Source: Ceratopteris richardii (Eukaryota; Streptophyta; Polypodiopsida; Polypodiales; Pteridaceae). From it: a DNA stretch of 64,000 nt. The notes below the pieces were generated by a model. The model was not told the DNA's origin and did no database searches. It was given only the letters and a program-made list of their open reading frames with translations. Numbering within the stretch: position 1 is the stretch's first letter; every line of letters starts with the position of its first letter. A program made the translations under genes and the position numbers. The DNA lies in NCBI GenBank assembly GCA_020310875.1, contig CM035406.1, positions 87,109,664 through 87,173,663 of the forward strand, read 5' to 3'. Of the stretch, positions 1 through 10,985 are shown piece after piece.

Positions 1-2552
1 CCATTTTGGCATAGTTTTTGCCTGCTCAATATCAGCTCTCTCATCAAGTGCATCATGTAAATCTGCATCAGAAATGGAATGATCTGCATCATCATATGAA
101 ACCTGCAAAGGCTGAGAAGTTGCCTCATTAGGACCAGCACTAGCCTGTCCACCTGTAAAAAGAGGCATCGAAGTATCATACATGTCTTTGGAGCTAACAG
201 ATGTCTCCTTAGTACATGAAAGCAATGGCTGAATAGCATCTTCCACAAAGACAACATCACGACTAACCAAAATGCGTTTAGTCTGTGGATGATACAGACG
301 ATAGCCTTTACTTTCAGAACTGTACCTAACAAAAATACATTTTACTGCCTTATCATCCAATTTTCTGCGATGTTGTTCAAGCACTAATGCATATGCCAAA
401 CAACCAAAAACACGCAGATGAGCAACAGATGGCTTGCGGTCATGCCAAGCCTCATATGGAGTGATAGACTGCAACGCTTTAGTGGGACACCTGTTCAGTA
501 CATATGCTGCACACATGACAGCCTCAAGCCAGAAACTATGTGGTAAAGCCTGGCTTTTGACCATGCACCTCGCCATCTCCATGAGTGTCCTATTCTTTCG
601 TTCAGCAACTCCATTCTATTGAGGTGTATACGGCACTGTACACTGGTGTTTTATCCCACGTTCAGCCAGAAATGCATTAAAATCTGAAGACATATATTCC
701 CCCCCTCGATCAGAACGGAGGGTGCCCATTTTACATGCTGACAGATTTTCAGCCAAAACCAAAAACTGTTTGAAGCACATGAACACTTCAGACTTTGCTT
801 TGAGTGGATATACTCATGCATGCCTAGAAAAATCATCAATGAAAGTCATGAAGTAAAGGTAATTTCCAAAAGAGGGTGTCTGCATAGGACCACAGACATC
901 ACTATGTACAAGTTGCAATTTTTGCGTAGCCCGAACTGAACCATCTTTTGGAAAGGAAGAACGCTGCATTTTGCCCAAAATACAGCCTTCACAAACATGT
1001 TTTTCAGGTGCCTCAAGTTTGGGCAAAGAGGACAGCATTTCAGATTTTTGCAGGCGTAACAAACTAGCAAAATTCAGATGACCAAAGCGTGCATGCCAAA
1101 GCTTTGCATCTGACATAGCCTGAAAATCATGAACTGCACATGTCGAATCATTCACAGATTTTTCATAGTCTATGAGCTTATACAGCCCACGACATAAAAT
1201 GCCAGAAGCAATAATCACATCGCCATTTGAGAGATCATGGACTGTACACCTATCATCAACGAATTTCACAACCAAGCCAATCTTGGCTAATGCAGAAACT
1301 GAAAACAGGTTCTTTTTGATCCCTGGCACAAATAAAGCATCTGACAAAGTGAAAGAACTACCATCAGCAGTAGTCAGAATGATCTTACCAACTCCCATAA
1401 CAGGATAAGAGGAGTTATTGGCGCATGTGACAGTATTCCCTGTAGGGGCAGGCTCGAGTGAAGAGAAGAAACTGCGCTGCGATGTAATATGTTTGGTCGC
1501 CCCACTGTCAAAGTACCAAACATCTGAGTCTATTGCAGACATGCACTGATCATGAGAAGATGGGTCAAAACTGCAGACAGTAGTAAACGCCCATTCTTCT
1601 TCCTGCACAAGATTTGCGGACTCTGTTTTTGGTGTAGAGGCCTCTGCAACAACCATTCCAGCCTCTTTCTTATTTGCCTCTTTAGTAGCCAGTTTTGGAC
1701 AGTTCTTTATAATATGATCATTTCCTTTACAGTACTTGCAGAACAATTTCTGCTTTTCTGATTTCTTCTCATCTTTATCCTGGTTCTTCGATTGTGCAGC
1801 ATTTGCAGATTTTTGCTTACTAGTAGAAGAGCTCCATTTTCCTTTGCCCTTCTGACTAGCCAGGAAAGCTAGATCTGCAACACGCATAATGGACCTGTTC
1901 TGCTTGGACTGATGTTCCTGCAACAGAACAGACTAATTCCTCAAATGACAAGGCATTCGGATTGCCTTTCATCATCAACCGAAGAGTAGAGGCAAAACTC
2001 TGATATGAATCAGGAAGACCATTCAGAACGGTCTGCACAAGTGAGCTATCTGGTATAACCTCCTCAACAGAAATCAATTGTTCCTTCAGGTCTTTGATCT
2101 TTGTAAGAAAACTGTCCATAGAATCACCTTCATTCGTGTGCTCACTCTCCAACTGTTTTCGGAGGTAAGCAACACGAGCCTCATTCCTAGCCTGGTACAA
2201 AGTGGTAAGTGTATCCCAAGCATCCTTTGCTGTTCTGCAAGAGCGAATGTGAGGAATAATGGCACGTTTGACAGACAAAGCTATCAATGCATGTGCCTGG
2301 GCATCTTTGCCATCCCAACGAATCTGCTCTGCAGTAGGTGCAACAGAAACAACAGCACGAACAGGAATCTGCACAATATCATCTTCGATACCATCTTCAT
2401 CAGCTCCAACACTTGTATTTGCAGTACCTGTCGTTACAGGTGTAACAGGACGTCTTTCAACACCCTGCACAATGTTCCACAATCCTTTTGCAACCAATAC
2501 ATGTCGCATCATATAAGCCCAACATACGGAATACATCACTGCTTTCAGCCAT
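1..2552 (-). pseudogene. copia gag-pol polyprotein of element A, broken and partial
   Basis: Encodes the structural Gag and, in order, a CCHC zinc knuckle (CKYCKGNDHIIKNC), a copia protease (YFDSGATKHIT), the GAG-pre-integrase domain with its HHCC finger, and the integrase core beginning at HSDVCGP. The start is taken at the ATG that gives MAESSDVF, as in relatives B and E. Gag is broken: about 41 bases present in E are missing just after the start, so the opening runs straight into YMMRHVLVAKG. A 2-base loss near 1930 shifts frame between Gag and the knuckle. After the core, further Pol sequence (SAPYEAW-like region, RT linker) continues to the window edge with stops. Family assignment is firm; this copy cannot make a complete polyprotein. 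Confidence 0.9.
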
Positions 2553-2857
2553 GGCCGGTGACTAAAATACCTTGATGCAGAAAATTGACTGTATCTCAAA
2601 AAGTTGAACGGAACTGCCCAGACGAGTTCTGCTAGATTTGTAGCAGACTTCGAGACGCTTAAACTGGCGAACAGAAATTGGTATATACCTTTGGCACAAA
2701 AGGACGAAACAGCCTGCATAAGCGTTGCGATAGTGCGTTCGGAGGTCGAAACGAGCTCAGATCGCGGAAACACCCTGAGTATGCTCACCAAATTTCGTGC
2801 GAATCTGAGACTTCAAACGGAGGAGTGTCGACGACGCCCTAGAAGAAGCGACGACCT

Positions 2858-2869
2858 GCTCTGATACCA
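2858..2869 (-). other. primer-binding site of element A
   Basis: On the minus strand this reads TGGTATCAGAGC, complementary to the 3' end of plant initiator tRNA-Met, two bases inside the 5' LTR. It fixes the element's orientation and its LTR boundary. Confidence 0.93.
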
Positions 2870-2871
2870 AT

Positions 2872-3100
2872 TGTTGGAGATAGACGTCTGCGGAAGCACG
2901 CGAACAGCACAAGGAAGAAGAAGAAGCTTGGAGCACAAACACACAATACTGAATGTATTACTAGAGAATGTACAAAGATAAGTAGCCCATTAAGGCAATA
3001 GGTGTATATACAAGCCGGGGGAAAAAAAACTCCTAGAGGGAAAAAAGTGCCCCGACGGTCCTAGAGTGTTCACACACATCACTACCTAAATATATCAACA
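2872..3100 (-). repeat. 5' LTR of element A
   Basis: 229 bp bounded by TGTTGATATATTTAGG and CTATCTCCAACA when read on the minus strand, with canonical TG...CA ends. Near-identical copies form the LTRs of elements B and E. It keeps a TATATA stretch (3003-3010 region) that is mutated in both LTRs of E. The outer edge meets B integrase sequence. Confidence 0.93.
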
Positions 3101-3111
3101 TTGCAATCATG

Positions 3112-5253
3112 CTAAGCTTCATATCGAGTGATAGATTGCAGCGCTTTAGTGGGACACCTATTAAGTACATATGTTGCACACATGACATCCTCAAGCCAGA
3201 AACTGTGTGGTAAAGGCTGGCTTTTGACCATACACCTCGCCATCTCCATGAGTGACCTACTCTTTCGTTTAGCAACTCCATTCTGTTGAGGTGTATACGA
3301 CACTATACACTGGTGTTTTATCCCATGTTCAGCCACAAATGCATTAAAATCAGAAGACATATATTCCCCCTCTCGATTTGAATAGAGGATGCCCATTTTA
3401 CATGCTGACAGATTTTCAACCAAAACCAAAAACGGTTTGAAGCACATGAACACTTCGGATTTTGCCTTCAATCGATATACCCATGCATGCCTGGAAAAAT
3501 CATCAATGAAAGTCATGAAGTAAAGATAATTTCCAAAAGGTGTCTGCATAGGACCACAGACATCACTATGTACAAGCTGCAATTTTTGAGTAGCTCGAAC
3601 TGAACCATCTTTTGGAAATGAGGAACGCTATATTTTGCCTAAAATACAACCCTCACAAACATGTTTTCCAGGTGCCTCAAGTTTGGGCAAAGAGGACACC
3701 ATTTCAGATTTCTGCAGGCATAGCAAACTAGCAAAATTCAGATGACCAAAGCGTGCATGCCAAAGCTTTGCATTTGACATAGCTTGAGAATCATGTACTA
3801 CACATACCGAATCATTCAGAGATCTTTCATAGTCTATGAGCTTATACAACCCATGACATAAAATGCCAGAAGCAATAATCACATCGCCATTTGACAGATC
3901 ATGAACTGTACACCTATCATCAATAAATTTCACAACCAAGCTAATCTTGGCTAATGCAAAAACTGATAACAGGTTCTTCTTGATCCGTGGCACAAATAAA
4001 GCATCTGATAAAGTGAAAGAACTACCATCAGTAGTAGTCAAAATGATCTTACCAACTCCCATAACAGGATAAGAGGAGTTGTTGGCGCATGTAATAATAT
4101 TCCCTGTAGGGCAGGCTCGAGTGAAGAGAAGAAATTGCGTTGCGAGGTAATATGTTTGGTCGCCCCACTATCAAAATACCAAACATCTGAGTCTACTGCA
4201 GACATGCACTGCTCATGAGAAGATGGGTCAAAACTGCAGACAATAGTAAATGCCCATTCTTCTTCCTGCACAAGATTAGCAGACTGTTTTTGGTGTAGAG
4301 GCCTCTGGAACAACCATTCCAACCTCTTTCTTCTTTGCCTCTTTAGTAGCCAGTTTTGGATAGTTCTTTATGATATGATCATTCCCTTTATAGTACTTGC
4401 AAAACAATTTCTGCTTTTGTGATTTCTTCTCATCTTTATCTTCCTTCTTCGAATGTGTAGCAATTGCAGATTTCTGCTTACTACTTGAAGAGCTCCATTT
4501 TCCTTTGCCCTTCTGACTAGCCAGGAAAGCTTGATCTGCAACACGCATAATGGAACTGTTTTGCGTGGACTGATCTTCTTGCAACAAAACAGAGACTAAC
4601 TCCGTAAATGACAAGGCATTTGGATTGCCTTTCATCATTAACGGAAGAGTAGAAGCAAAACTCTGATATGAATCAGGAAGACAATTCAGAACGGTCTGCA
4701 TAAGTGAGCTATCTGATATAACCTCATCAGCAGAAATCAATTGTTCCTTCAAGTCTTTGATCTTTGTTAGAAAATTATCCATAGAATCACCTTCATTCAT
4801 GTGCTCACTCTCCAATTGTTTTCGGAGGTAAGCAACACGAGCCTCATTCCTAGCTTGGTACAATGTGGTAAGTGTATCCTAAGCATCCTTAGTTGTTTTG
4901 AAAGAGCGAATGTGAGGAATAATGGCACGTTTGACAGACAAAGCTATCAATGCATGTGCCTAGGCATCTCTACTATCCCAACGAATTTGCTCTATAGTAG
5001 GTGCAACAGAAACCGCAACACGAATAGGAATATGCAGAATATCATCATCTTCGAGACCTTCTGCCTCAGCTTCGGTACCTCCATTTGTAACAATTGCAGG
5101 TGTGATAGGACGTTTTTCAACATCGTGCACAATGTTCCATAGTCCTTTTGCAACCAGTACATGTCGCATCATATAAGGCCATAAGGGATAGTTGGTACCA
5201 TCCAACTTATCCTCAATAGCCAACATATGGAATACATCACTGCTTTCAGCCAT
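3112..5253 (-). pseudogene. copia gag-pol polyprotein of element B, broken and partial
   Basis: Starts at an ATG giving MAESSDVFHMLAIEDKLDGT, the same start as in E. Gag continues in one frame to about 4276 but contains stops after RDA and KDA. The knuckle reads CKYYKGNDHIIKNY, so two of its four zinc ligands (second and last Cys) are lost. Protease keeps YFDSGATKHIT. Integrase keeps the first acidic residue (HSDVCGP), but the second acidic motif is changed from LRSDRGGEY to LYSNREGEY; the third motif reads NGVAKRKSR, so the catalytic Glu is a Lys. Frameshifts separate gag, protease and integrase. This is a dead copy. Confidence 0.88.
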
Positions 5254-5593
5254 GGCCGGTGACTAAAATGCCTGATGCAGAAAATTGATTGTATCTCAAA
5301 AAGTTGAACAGAACTGCCCAGATGAATTCCGCTAGAACTGTAGCAGACTTTGAGACGCTTATACTGACGAACAGAAACTGGTATATACCTTTGGCACAAA
5401 AAAACGAAATAGCCTGCACAAACACTGTGATAGTGCGTTCGGAGGCCGAAACGAGCTCAGATCGCGATTTCAGCACCACAGAGCAAAGATGTTTTGATCT
5501 CGAAAACACGCTGAGTATGCTCACCAAAATTCGTGCGATTCTGAGACTGCAATCGGAGGAATGTCGACGGCACCCTAGATGAAGCGTCAACTT

Positions 5594-5605
5594 GCTCTGA
5601 TACCA
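5594..5605 (-). other. primer-binding site of element B
   Basis: Reads TGGTATCAGAGC on the minus strand, two bases from the LTR end, complementary to initiator tRNA-Met. Confidence 0.92.
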
Positions 5606-5607
5606 AT

Positions 5608-5840
5608 TGTTGGAGATAGATGTCTGTGGAAGCACGCGAACAACACAAGGAAGGAGAAGAAGATTGGAGCACAACACACAATACTGAATGTATTACTAGA
5701 GAATGTACAAAGATAAGTATCCCATTAGGGCAATAGGTGTATATACAAGGGGGGGGGGGGGGGAAACCTCCTAAAGAGGGAAAAAAGTGCCCCGGCGGTC
5801 CTAGTGTGTTCTCACACATCACTACTTAAATATATCAACA
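5608..5840 (-). repeat. 5' LTR of element B
   Basis: 233 bp with TG...CA ends, matching the LTRs of A and E. It contains a 15-base G run (5749-5763) where A and E have CCGGGGG, an expansion private to this copy. TATATA remains just beside the run. The outer flank begins AGAAG. Confidence 0.92.
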
Positions 5841-6525
5841 AGAAGACAAGCTTCATGATGTAAGTGGTTATTAAAGAATTGAATAATTCAATTTAATAAG
5901 ATTGGAGCTTGAATTATCATTTTCTTGCTTAACAGGAAGCCATTCAAGTGGACAAGTTCGCAGCAAGGTCCAATGGGGATTGATCTTCTCGCGGAAGTGG
6001 CTCATCCTTGGCAAACTACATTGGAAAGTTTCCAAAGGATGATTTTGTAATTATTCATAAATATTATAGTCTTGATTGGCACTTACATGATCTAGTGCTT
6101 GAACGCCTTGAGCAAAGTTTTGTGTTTGAGTACGATTACCCAAGGCACTAATTGTGTCATTTTGTTAGAAAATCTTTAGTTGTAACTACTCTAGGAGTTA
6201 ACTTTATAGGAAATGTACTAGGATAAATAGGTATTACCATGGGTCTTGGAATGCAAGACCCCAATGTAATTTCTAGATCTGTATTAACCTACGAGTTGTG
6301 ACAATGTCTCCAAAGGAGAAAGAAAATTGTTGAGAAATTGAAAGCAACTGTGAACTAATGTAAAATTTTGGATAAATAAAATTTGTATTTTCCATATGTT
6401 GTATTATCCATTGTAAATTATGAAATGTTATCCACATGCTGTATTGAATCAAGAGGTTTTTTATCTTCTCTATGTGCATGTAATGACCAATGTGTGGGAA
6501 AATAGTCTTTAAATTTCCAAAAAAG

Positions 6526-6597
6526 CCCCAGCCATAGACATGGGATTCAAGCCTGCAAAAAATTTGTAGGCCTGAATCTGTGTTTCTATGGTTGGGG
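6526..6597. repeat. foldback (hairpin) repeat, copy 1
   Basis: Left arm starts CCCCAGCCATAGACATGGG; right arm ends CTATGGTTGGGG. The arms are about 31 bases and pair imperfectly around a short A/T loop. A related copy lies about 305 bp downstream, together with part of the right flank (TTTTTTGGCA... through CTAGGTAGTCC-like), so a unit of roughly 190 bp was duplicated. It may be a small foldback element or an inverted-repeat relic; nothing indicates a product. Confidence 0.7.
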
Positions 6598-6830
6598 ATT
6601 TTTTTGGCATTTTGAAGACTAATTGAAGGCCATGTATGGTAAATACATGCATTAGGAGGCAAACTATAGGGATAATGAGGCCAACAACTACCCACTGATA
6701 ACCTAGGTAGTCCTTAAGGAGAGTCTGCTTACTAATGTGCCTTGTTTACCATGGCCAAGTCATTAATTAACCCCACCCAAGTCATTAAAATACATGAATA
6801 GGTTTACACAAGCTAAATAATGCAAAAAAA

Positions 6831-6908
6831 ACCCTTGGCCATAGAAACATGTGATTCAAGCTTGCAAAATTTTTGTAGGCCTGAATCCTGTGTTTCTATG
6901 GCTGGGGT
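6831..6908. repeat. foldback (hairpin) repeat, copy 2
   Basis: Second copy of the foldback, with arms of about 34 bases (CCATAGAAACA paired with TGTTTCTATGG). It pairs better than copy 1. The flank to the right is also shared with copy 1 (ends CCCTAGATAGTCC). Confidence 0.7.
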
Positions 6909-7187
6909 TTTTTTGGCACTTTTAAGTGTATTTGAGGACTTCGCCAGGTAAATACCTTCATATGGAGTCAAAAAGAAGAGCTAATGAGACCAAGAAGTAT
7001 CCAATGAAACCCTAGATAGTCCATAATAAACTGAATGAAGTCAAAAGTAATAATCCTTGAACACTTATGGTAGAGAGACAGAGAGAGAAATAGATAAAAA
7101 AATAGACAATAAGTGAAGACAAAACATTTCATTAATCATTGAAGTGCATTGCAAAATATGCTTTGCAAAAGCTACAAGATACAAAGG

Positions 7188-8082
7188 TCATGGGTTATTT
7201 CCTCTAATTCTTCTTGCTAACTGAATATCTTTGGGTTGTATGGTTACTCTCTTCACATGGATAGCACATAGGTTAGAATCTTCAAGCATGGAGATAAGGT
7301 AGGCCCCTTCTGCCTCTTGAAGTGCCTCAAGTGCTACCCCTTGTATTCGTAAACCTACACAATAGCTTTGTAGTTCTTCATTTACCACTCTTGCAAATGC
7401 TCTCCATAGTATGAGAAGCTCAATTGATTTATGATAGTGTTGTATATCTACAAATGCTCTGTAGTGTCTCCGTCGTCTTTGTGGAGCTCTTGCATTGGGA
7501 GGTATGTTAGGTTGTCGTTGAGGTCTACATCGTGATTGATAATTCTTTTTCCTCCGATGTACTTGATGTGAGGGTCCAACTTCATCTGCCACATTCTTTG
7601 TTGATGTGGGTGTTGACTTTGCTCTCTTTCCTCCTCTATTGGTATTTGGCCTTGTCCTTGTGGAAGTGTTTTGCCTCCACGTGTTACCCAATGGCTTGTT
7701 GGAATGTGCATTTGATTCCATGACGGTTGAGTGATGCTTTCTTCATTAGTCAATGGTTCTCCATTGGAATCACTCTCCGATATAACCTTTCTCCTCGCCA
7801 CTTGTTTGGGTCTTGCCTTGATGGGTGTCCTCTCTGGTGAATCATCATCAGAGTCTGAATCTGACCGTCCTTGAGACCAATCCTTTTGTTTATTTGACAC
7901 TTCATTTCTAGTGATGGATTGCTCCCATACAGTGTGCCATCATGTAAGAGAGGCCTAGAAGTGGTGTGGGAACCACTTCAAGGTCTCTTGGGGGGGTTGC
8001 AGCCATGGTGGGCATTGAATTCCTTGAACATGGCTGGGATAGACCACACGGTCTTTTTTGCAGTTTGCTTGGTGCGTGCCAT
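7188..8082 (-). pseudogene. histone H3 / CENH3-like locus, frame-disrupted
   Basis: The minus strand opens with an ATG giving MARTKQTAKKT, essentially the histone H3 amino terminus. It ends in a histone fold: [10 protein letters not shown] (H3 RYQKSTELLI), [13 protein letters not shown] (H3 AVMALQEASEAYL), then [19 protein letters not shown] and RRIRG. Between them lies a long tail of about 200 codons in three frames: an in-frame stop after PPKRP, an acidic/basic stretch (SDSDSDDDSPERTPIKARP) in a second frame, and a basic stretch ([27 protein letters not shown]) that leads into the fold. The tail is far longer and more divergent than in canonical H3, which favours a CENH3-type or other H3 variant; loop 1, however, has no insertion relative to H3. 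Frame changes could be decay or small introns; I saw no convincing splice pair. Start chosen for the MARTKQ match and the TATA box above it. Confidence 0.75.
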
Positions 8083-8120
8083 TCTCTTGAGTTGCAAAAG
8101 TGTGAAATGGAGTGAGTTCT

Positions 8121-8134
8121 CTCTATTTATAGAG
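8121..8134 (-). promoter_or_regulatory. TATA box upstream of the H3-like locus
   Basis: Reads CTCTATAAATAGAG on the minus strand, about 40-50 bp above the MARTKQ start codon, which would leave a very short 5' UTR. A retained promoter argues against a retrocopied mRNA. Confidence 0.5.
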
Positions 8135-8279
8135 TTTTTTTTTTAATTGTCTGTTCACACTAGAATGAACAAAACCAATTTAGAAACATACATAAGATAA
8201 TAATACAAATAATAACACATTGAGATCAAGATTATATTAATCCTATGATTTACCACATAATGGGATATAATGAATTCAC

Positions 8280-10985
8280 TTTACTTCCAAGCTGATCCTT
8301 CTCCTTGTCTTTTAGCATGCCACTGAGCACGATGGAGAGGTCCTAATGATGAATTCCATTTCTCACTAGCAATGTTGTGTTGCATCCGTCTCGCAACTTT
8401 TGCCAAATGTGGCTTTGTAACTCGTTCCACTAAAAACTTTCTTCAGAATGTAGAGCGGTAAAACCAATTAAACATCTCCTCCATATAGTTTGATTGCATT
8501 GGACCACCATCATGTCTTGTGTACACCTCTCGCTTTGTAGTGTGACTTCTCCATTCCTTGGGTGTTGAAAATATCCAGTGATCCATATCGATGCATGAAA
8601 AATGCTCCATGTGCAAATAAAATATGTTAAAAATTATTAAGTATATTGGAAAAAAGTAAGTGCAACGAACAATAAAGTAAGTGCAATGAACAATTTCAAA
8701 GATCAAGTAGACTTACAATGTAGTGTGTTATATTGCTCTCTCCCTAAGATTGAATGAAACACTTCGTGAAATCCTCTAATGTCTCTTGAAACGATTAGCA
8801 TTGAATATCACTAGAGCTGGTAAGACCCATTAAGCCTACCAACTTATCTAAGCATGACCAAACCTTCTTTCTCTTATTAAAAAGATCAACTTGAGAATCA
8901 TTGTCTGTTGTGATCATGGATAGGTCTTTCCACAACCCATTATGTTCATTATTTTGAGTGCTAGTACCTCTTCTAAAAAAATGTCTTACCTTATTCCCTA
9001 TCATTGACACTTGTTGTAAACTGTCTTGAGATTCCCCAACTTTTTCAACAACTAGGGTTACGTTTCCACCATGACAACCAATGGAATTAAGGAATGCCTC
9101 CAATTTTTTTATAACTTGTACAGATTTATTAGTGGTTTCATGGAAAATGCATATTTTATATGGAGCTTCAATAGTCTGTCAAAAATTCTCATGAAGGCAT
9201 GTAATGTGCAAAAGTGAACATTAACTAAAAGAAATGGAATAATGGGATTCCAATCCTTATCCGATATGTCACGATTAGGTGTAACTAACATGGGACACCT
9301 AATTAAAGATATATCCCATTCACTAGATGGAGATCCATCTGTGTCATCAATTAAATCCTCAATGTTGTTTTGTTTTCTCTTTGTTGGTTTATACCTTCAT
9401 GTGCAAAATGGACAAGGATAGAGAGCAGATGCACCTTGGCTGCACCCTAACATGCATTTGATAGTCTTTAAGTCTCCACCCAAGTACCATTCTATCTCAA
9501 AATCACCTAGGCCTTCAACATTGATTTTTGCACCATGAATTTGAGAAGTTATAGGGTCCTACTAAAAATTCATGAAAGAACATCATTGGATTCTTTAGGT
9601 ATCTCAATAGCACCTAAACACCATATATCTTTCTCAGGTAGAGTTTTCACTTTCATCAATAATGGCATGAGCCACAACTTCATTCATGAGTGTCACAATA
9701 AGTCTCTCCATACGTCATCCCTTTATGATTTGACATTCATCTAGCTTCAATTTAAACTTGATTTTGGAACCACAATCTACATCAATTAACAAACATTATA
9801 TTAATAAAAATACTATGAATGTCATTATCATAACAATAGATATACCTTGTAAAATTTAACCATTTCCTTTTGAAACCTCTCCAAATTGACAAATATATTA
9901 TTGTACTTTGTGTACATGAATCCCTTCCTAGATGAATTTTTCAACTCTTTCTTTGATGTAGCAGAATGATAAATGGATGTAGGCATGACATCTTCTATAT
10001 GCAAGTAATTGCCAAGAGTATTAGCTACATCCTCATTGGTCATTTTCTTCTTTAGAGTTACCTTGTAAGGGCATGGAAAAATACTTTGCAAATACCTTTG
10101 TTTTGTGGTGCCTGATTATACAATGCAGTATATGCTCTAGTACTAACACCTACTTCATCACATACCATCTGTAACTCCCTAAGAGTAATTATATCTTCTA
10201 AGTTGCCTGCAAAATCTTTAATCACTTGGGTCTTGATGTGATTTTCCTATTGGTGACTCGAAAATCATAAGCACATGTTTGTTTCCTAAACAAGAATTCA
10301 GAAACTTCAATTGATCCTCTATTATTGATAAAGCATTGGAATCTTCAACAAATGACATGCACAATAAGAATCTCAATCTAAAAGTCTTTTAACAGAAATA
10401 AACAAGTGAAACACGAACCCAGGTGCATAAACACGTTGCTTCCTTGCTTCACCACTAGTTAAAAGAGCTTGAAAGGATGATAATGGTCATTTCCTATATC
10501 TCATACCAAGTGGAGTCTCTTTTAGCTATGTTAGATTGGCGTTTAACTTTGTAATTTTGCTCTCCTTTTCTTCCATGTTTTGTTGGAGTATATGATTGTG
10601 CTCTTCTAGAGATTTGACAACACTTTCTAAAGCGTGTATCTTGAAGTGGTTGTGATGACATTGTTGCATCCAGTAATTTGCAATAGATGTTGAATGGCTA
10701 GACAATCACTTGTAACAACCTAGCAGTCCAGCTGCACCACTACCAATGAATTGTAGAAACGTGGAGATAGTATGGAATCTAGGATGAAAATTAGAAATTG
10801 GATCTAATGGATACAATGTAGCATTGACCCAAAGATCAATATTCTTCTCTCTAGCTACACGTCATTCATTTTGAGAATCTTTATCATTGCTACCTCTAGT
10901 TGTTGGTGCAATTTTGTAGGAACACGAACATGTACACTCGTTGAATGAGGAGAACATGTTGGTGCTAGTGTCATGTTCATAATAC
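8280..10985 (-). pseudogene. long decayed multi-exon gene, unrecognised, transposase-like motifs
   Basis: Protein-like segments follow one another in one direction and switch frame often. From the 5' end: KNIDLWVNATLYPLDPISNF and FLQFIGSGAAGLLGCYK; a coiled coil (ALESVVKSLEEHNHILQQNM); MRYRK and SGEARKQRVYAPG; FVEDSNALSIIEDQLKFL; LRELQMVCDEVGVSTRAYTAL; a lysine-rich stretch; WYLGGDLKTIKCMLGC with YPCPFC; then VHFCTLHAFMRIFDRLLKLHI; AFLNSIGCHGGNVTLVVEKVG; and a C-terminal EWRSHTTKREVYTRHDGG region. One interruption near 9787-9835 has GTATAT...TGATGTAG ends, so some gaps may be introns. The order LGGD-L, C-x-x-C, then LHxxxRIxDRL recalls uncharacterised DDE-transposase-like proteins, but that is from memory and unverified. 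Stops and frameshifts throughout make a functional product unlikely. Confidence 0.5.

Larger units (their letters stand above)
1..3100 (-). mobile_element. Copia-1 element A, 5' part
   Basis: Ty1/copia retrotransposon read on the minus strand. The window holds its 5' LTR, PBS, gag, protease, integrase and the start of the reverse transcriptase linker; the rest lies beyond the left edge. Its 5' LTR directly abuts integrase sequence of element B, which shows that A inserted into B. The expected target-site duplication (TTGCA at 3101-3105) cannot be checked because the other end is outside the window. The closest relative here is element E, which shares LTR, PBS and protein sequence. Confidence 0.93.
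3101..5840 (-). mobile_element. Copia-1 element B, 5' part, interrupted by A
   Basis: Older minus-strand member of the same family, with 5' LTR, PBS, gag, protease and integrase up to about the ITPYEA position (here ITRYEA). The sequence directly left of it is A's LTR, so the rest of B's pol should lie beyond A, outside the window. It has more stops and frameshifts than A or E. Confidence 0.92.
5841..7187. other. intergenic stretch without a supported gene
   Basis: AT-rich DNA outside element B. A candidate exon begins after a good 3' splice-site-like tract (TTCTTGCTTAACAG, ending near 5935), but the frames behind it carry stops and I do not recognise them. A perfect 8-bp stem with 5-base loop (GGGTCTTG/CAAGACCC) lies at 6241-6261. 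Two related long hairpins are listed separately. A GA-rich tract lies near 7075-7100. Confidence 0.5.

Noticed and set aside
2078..2575. 165-codon plus-strand frame opposite gag of A
   Set aside because: It is the antisense of gag; the equivalent frame opposite E shows it is a shadow.
5935..6140. Terminal exon of a host gene after a splice-acceptor-like tract
   Set aside because: All frames contain a stop or shift and I recognise no domain; kept only as a note.
7188..8082. Processed (retrocopied) H3 pseudogene
   Set aside because: A TATA box at the right place upstream and no poly-A tail signature; the tail is also too divergent for a recent canonical H3 copy. Not fully excluded.
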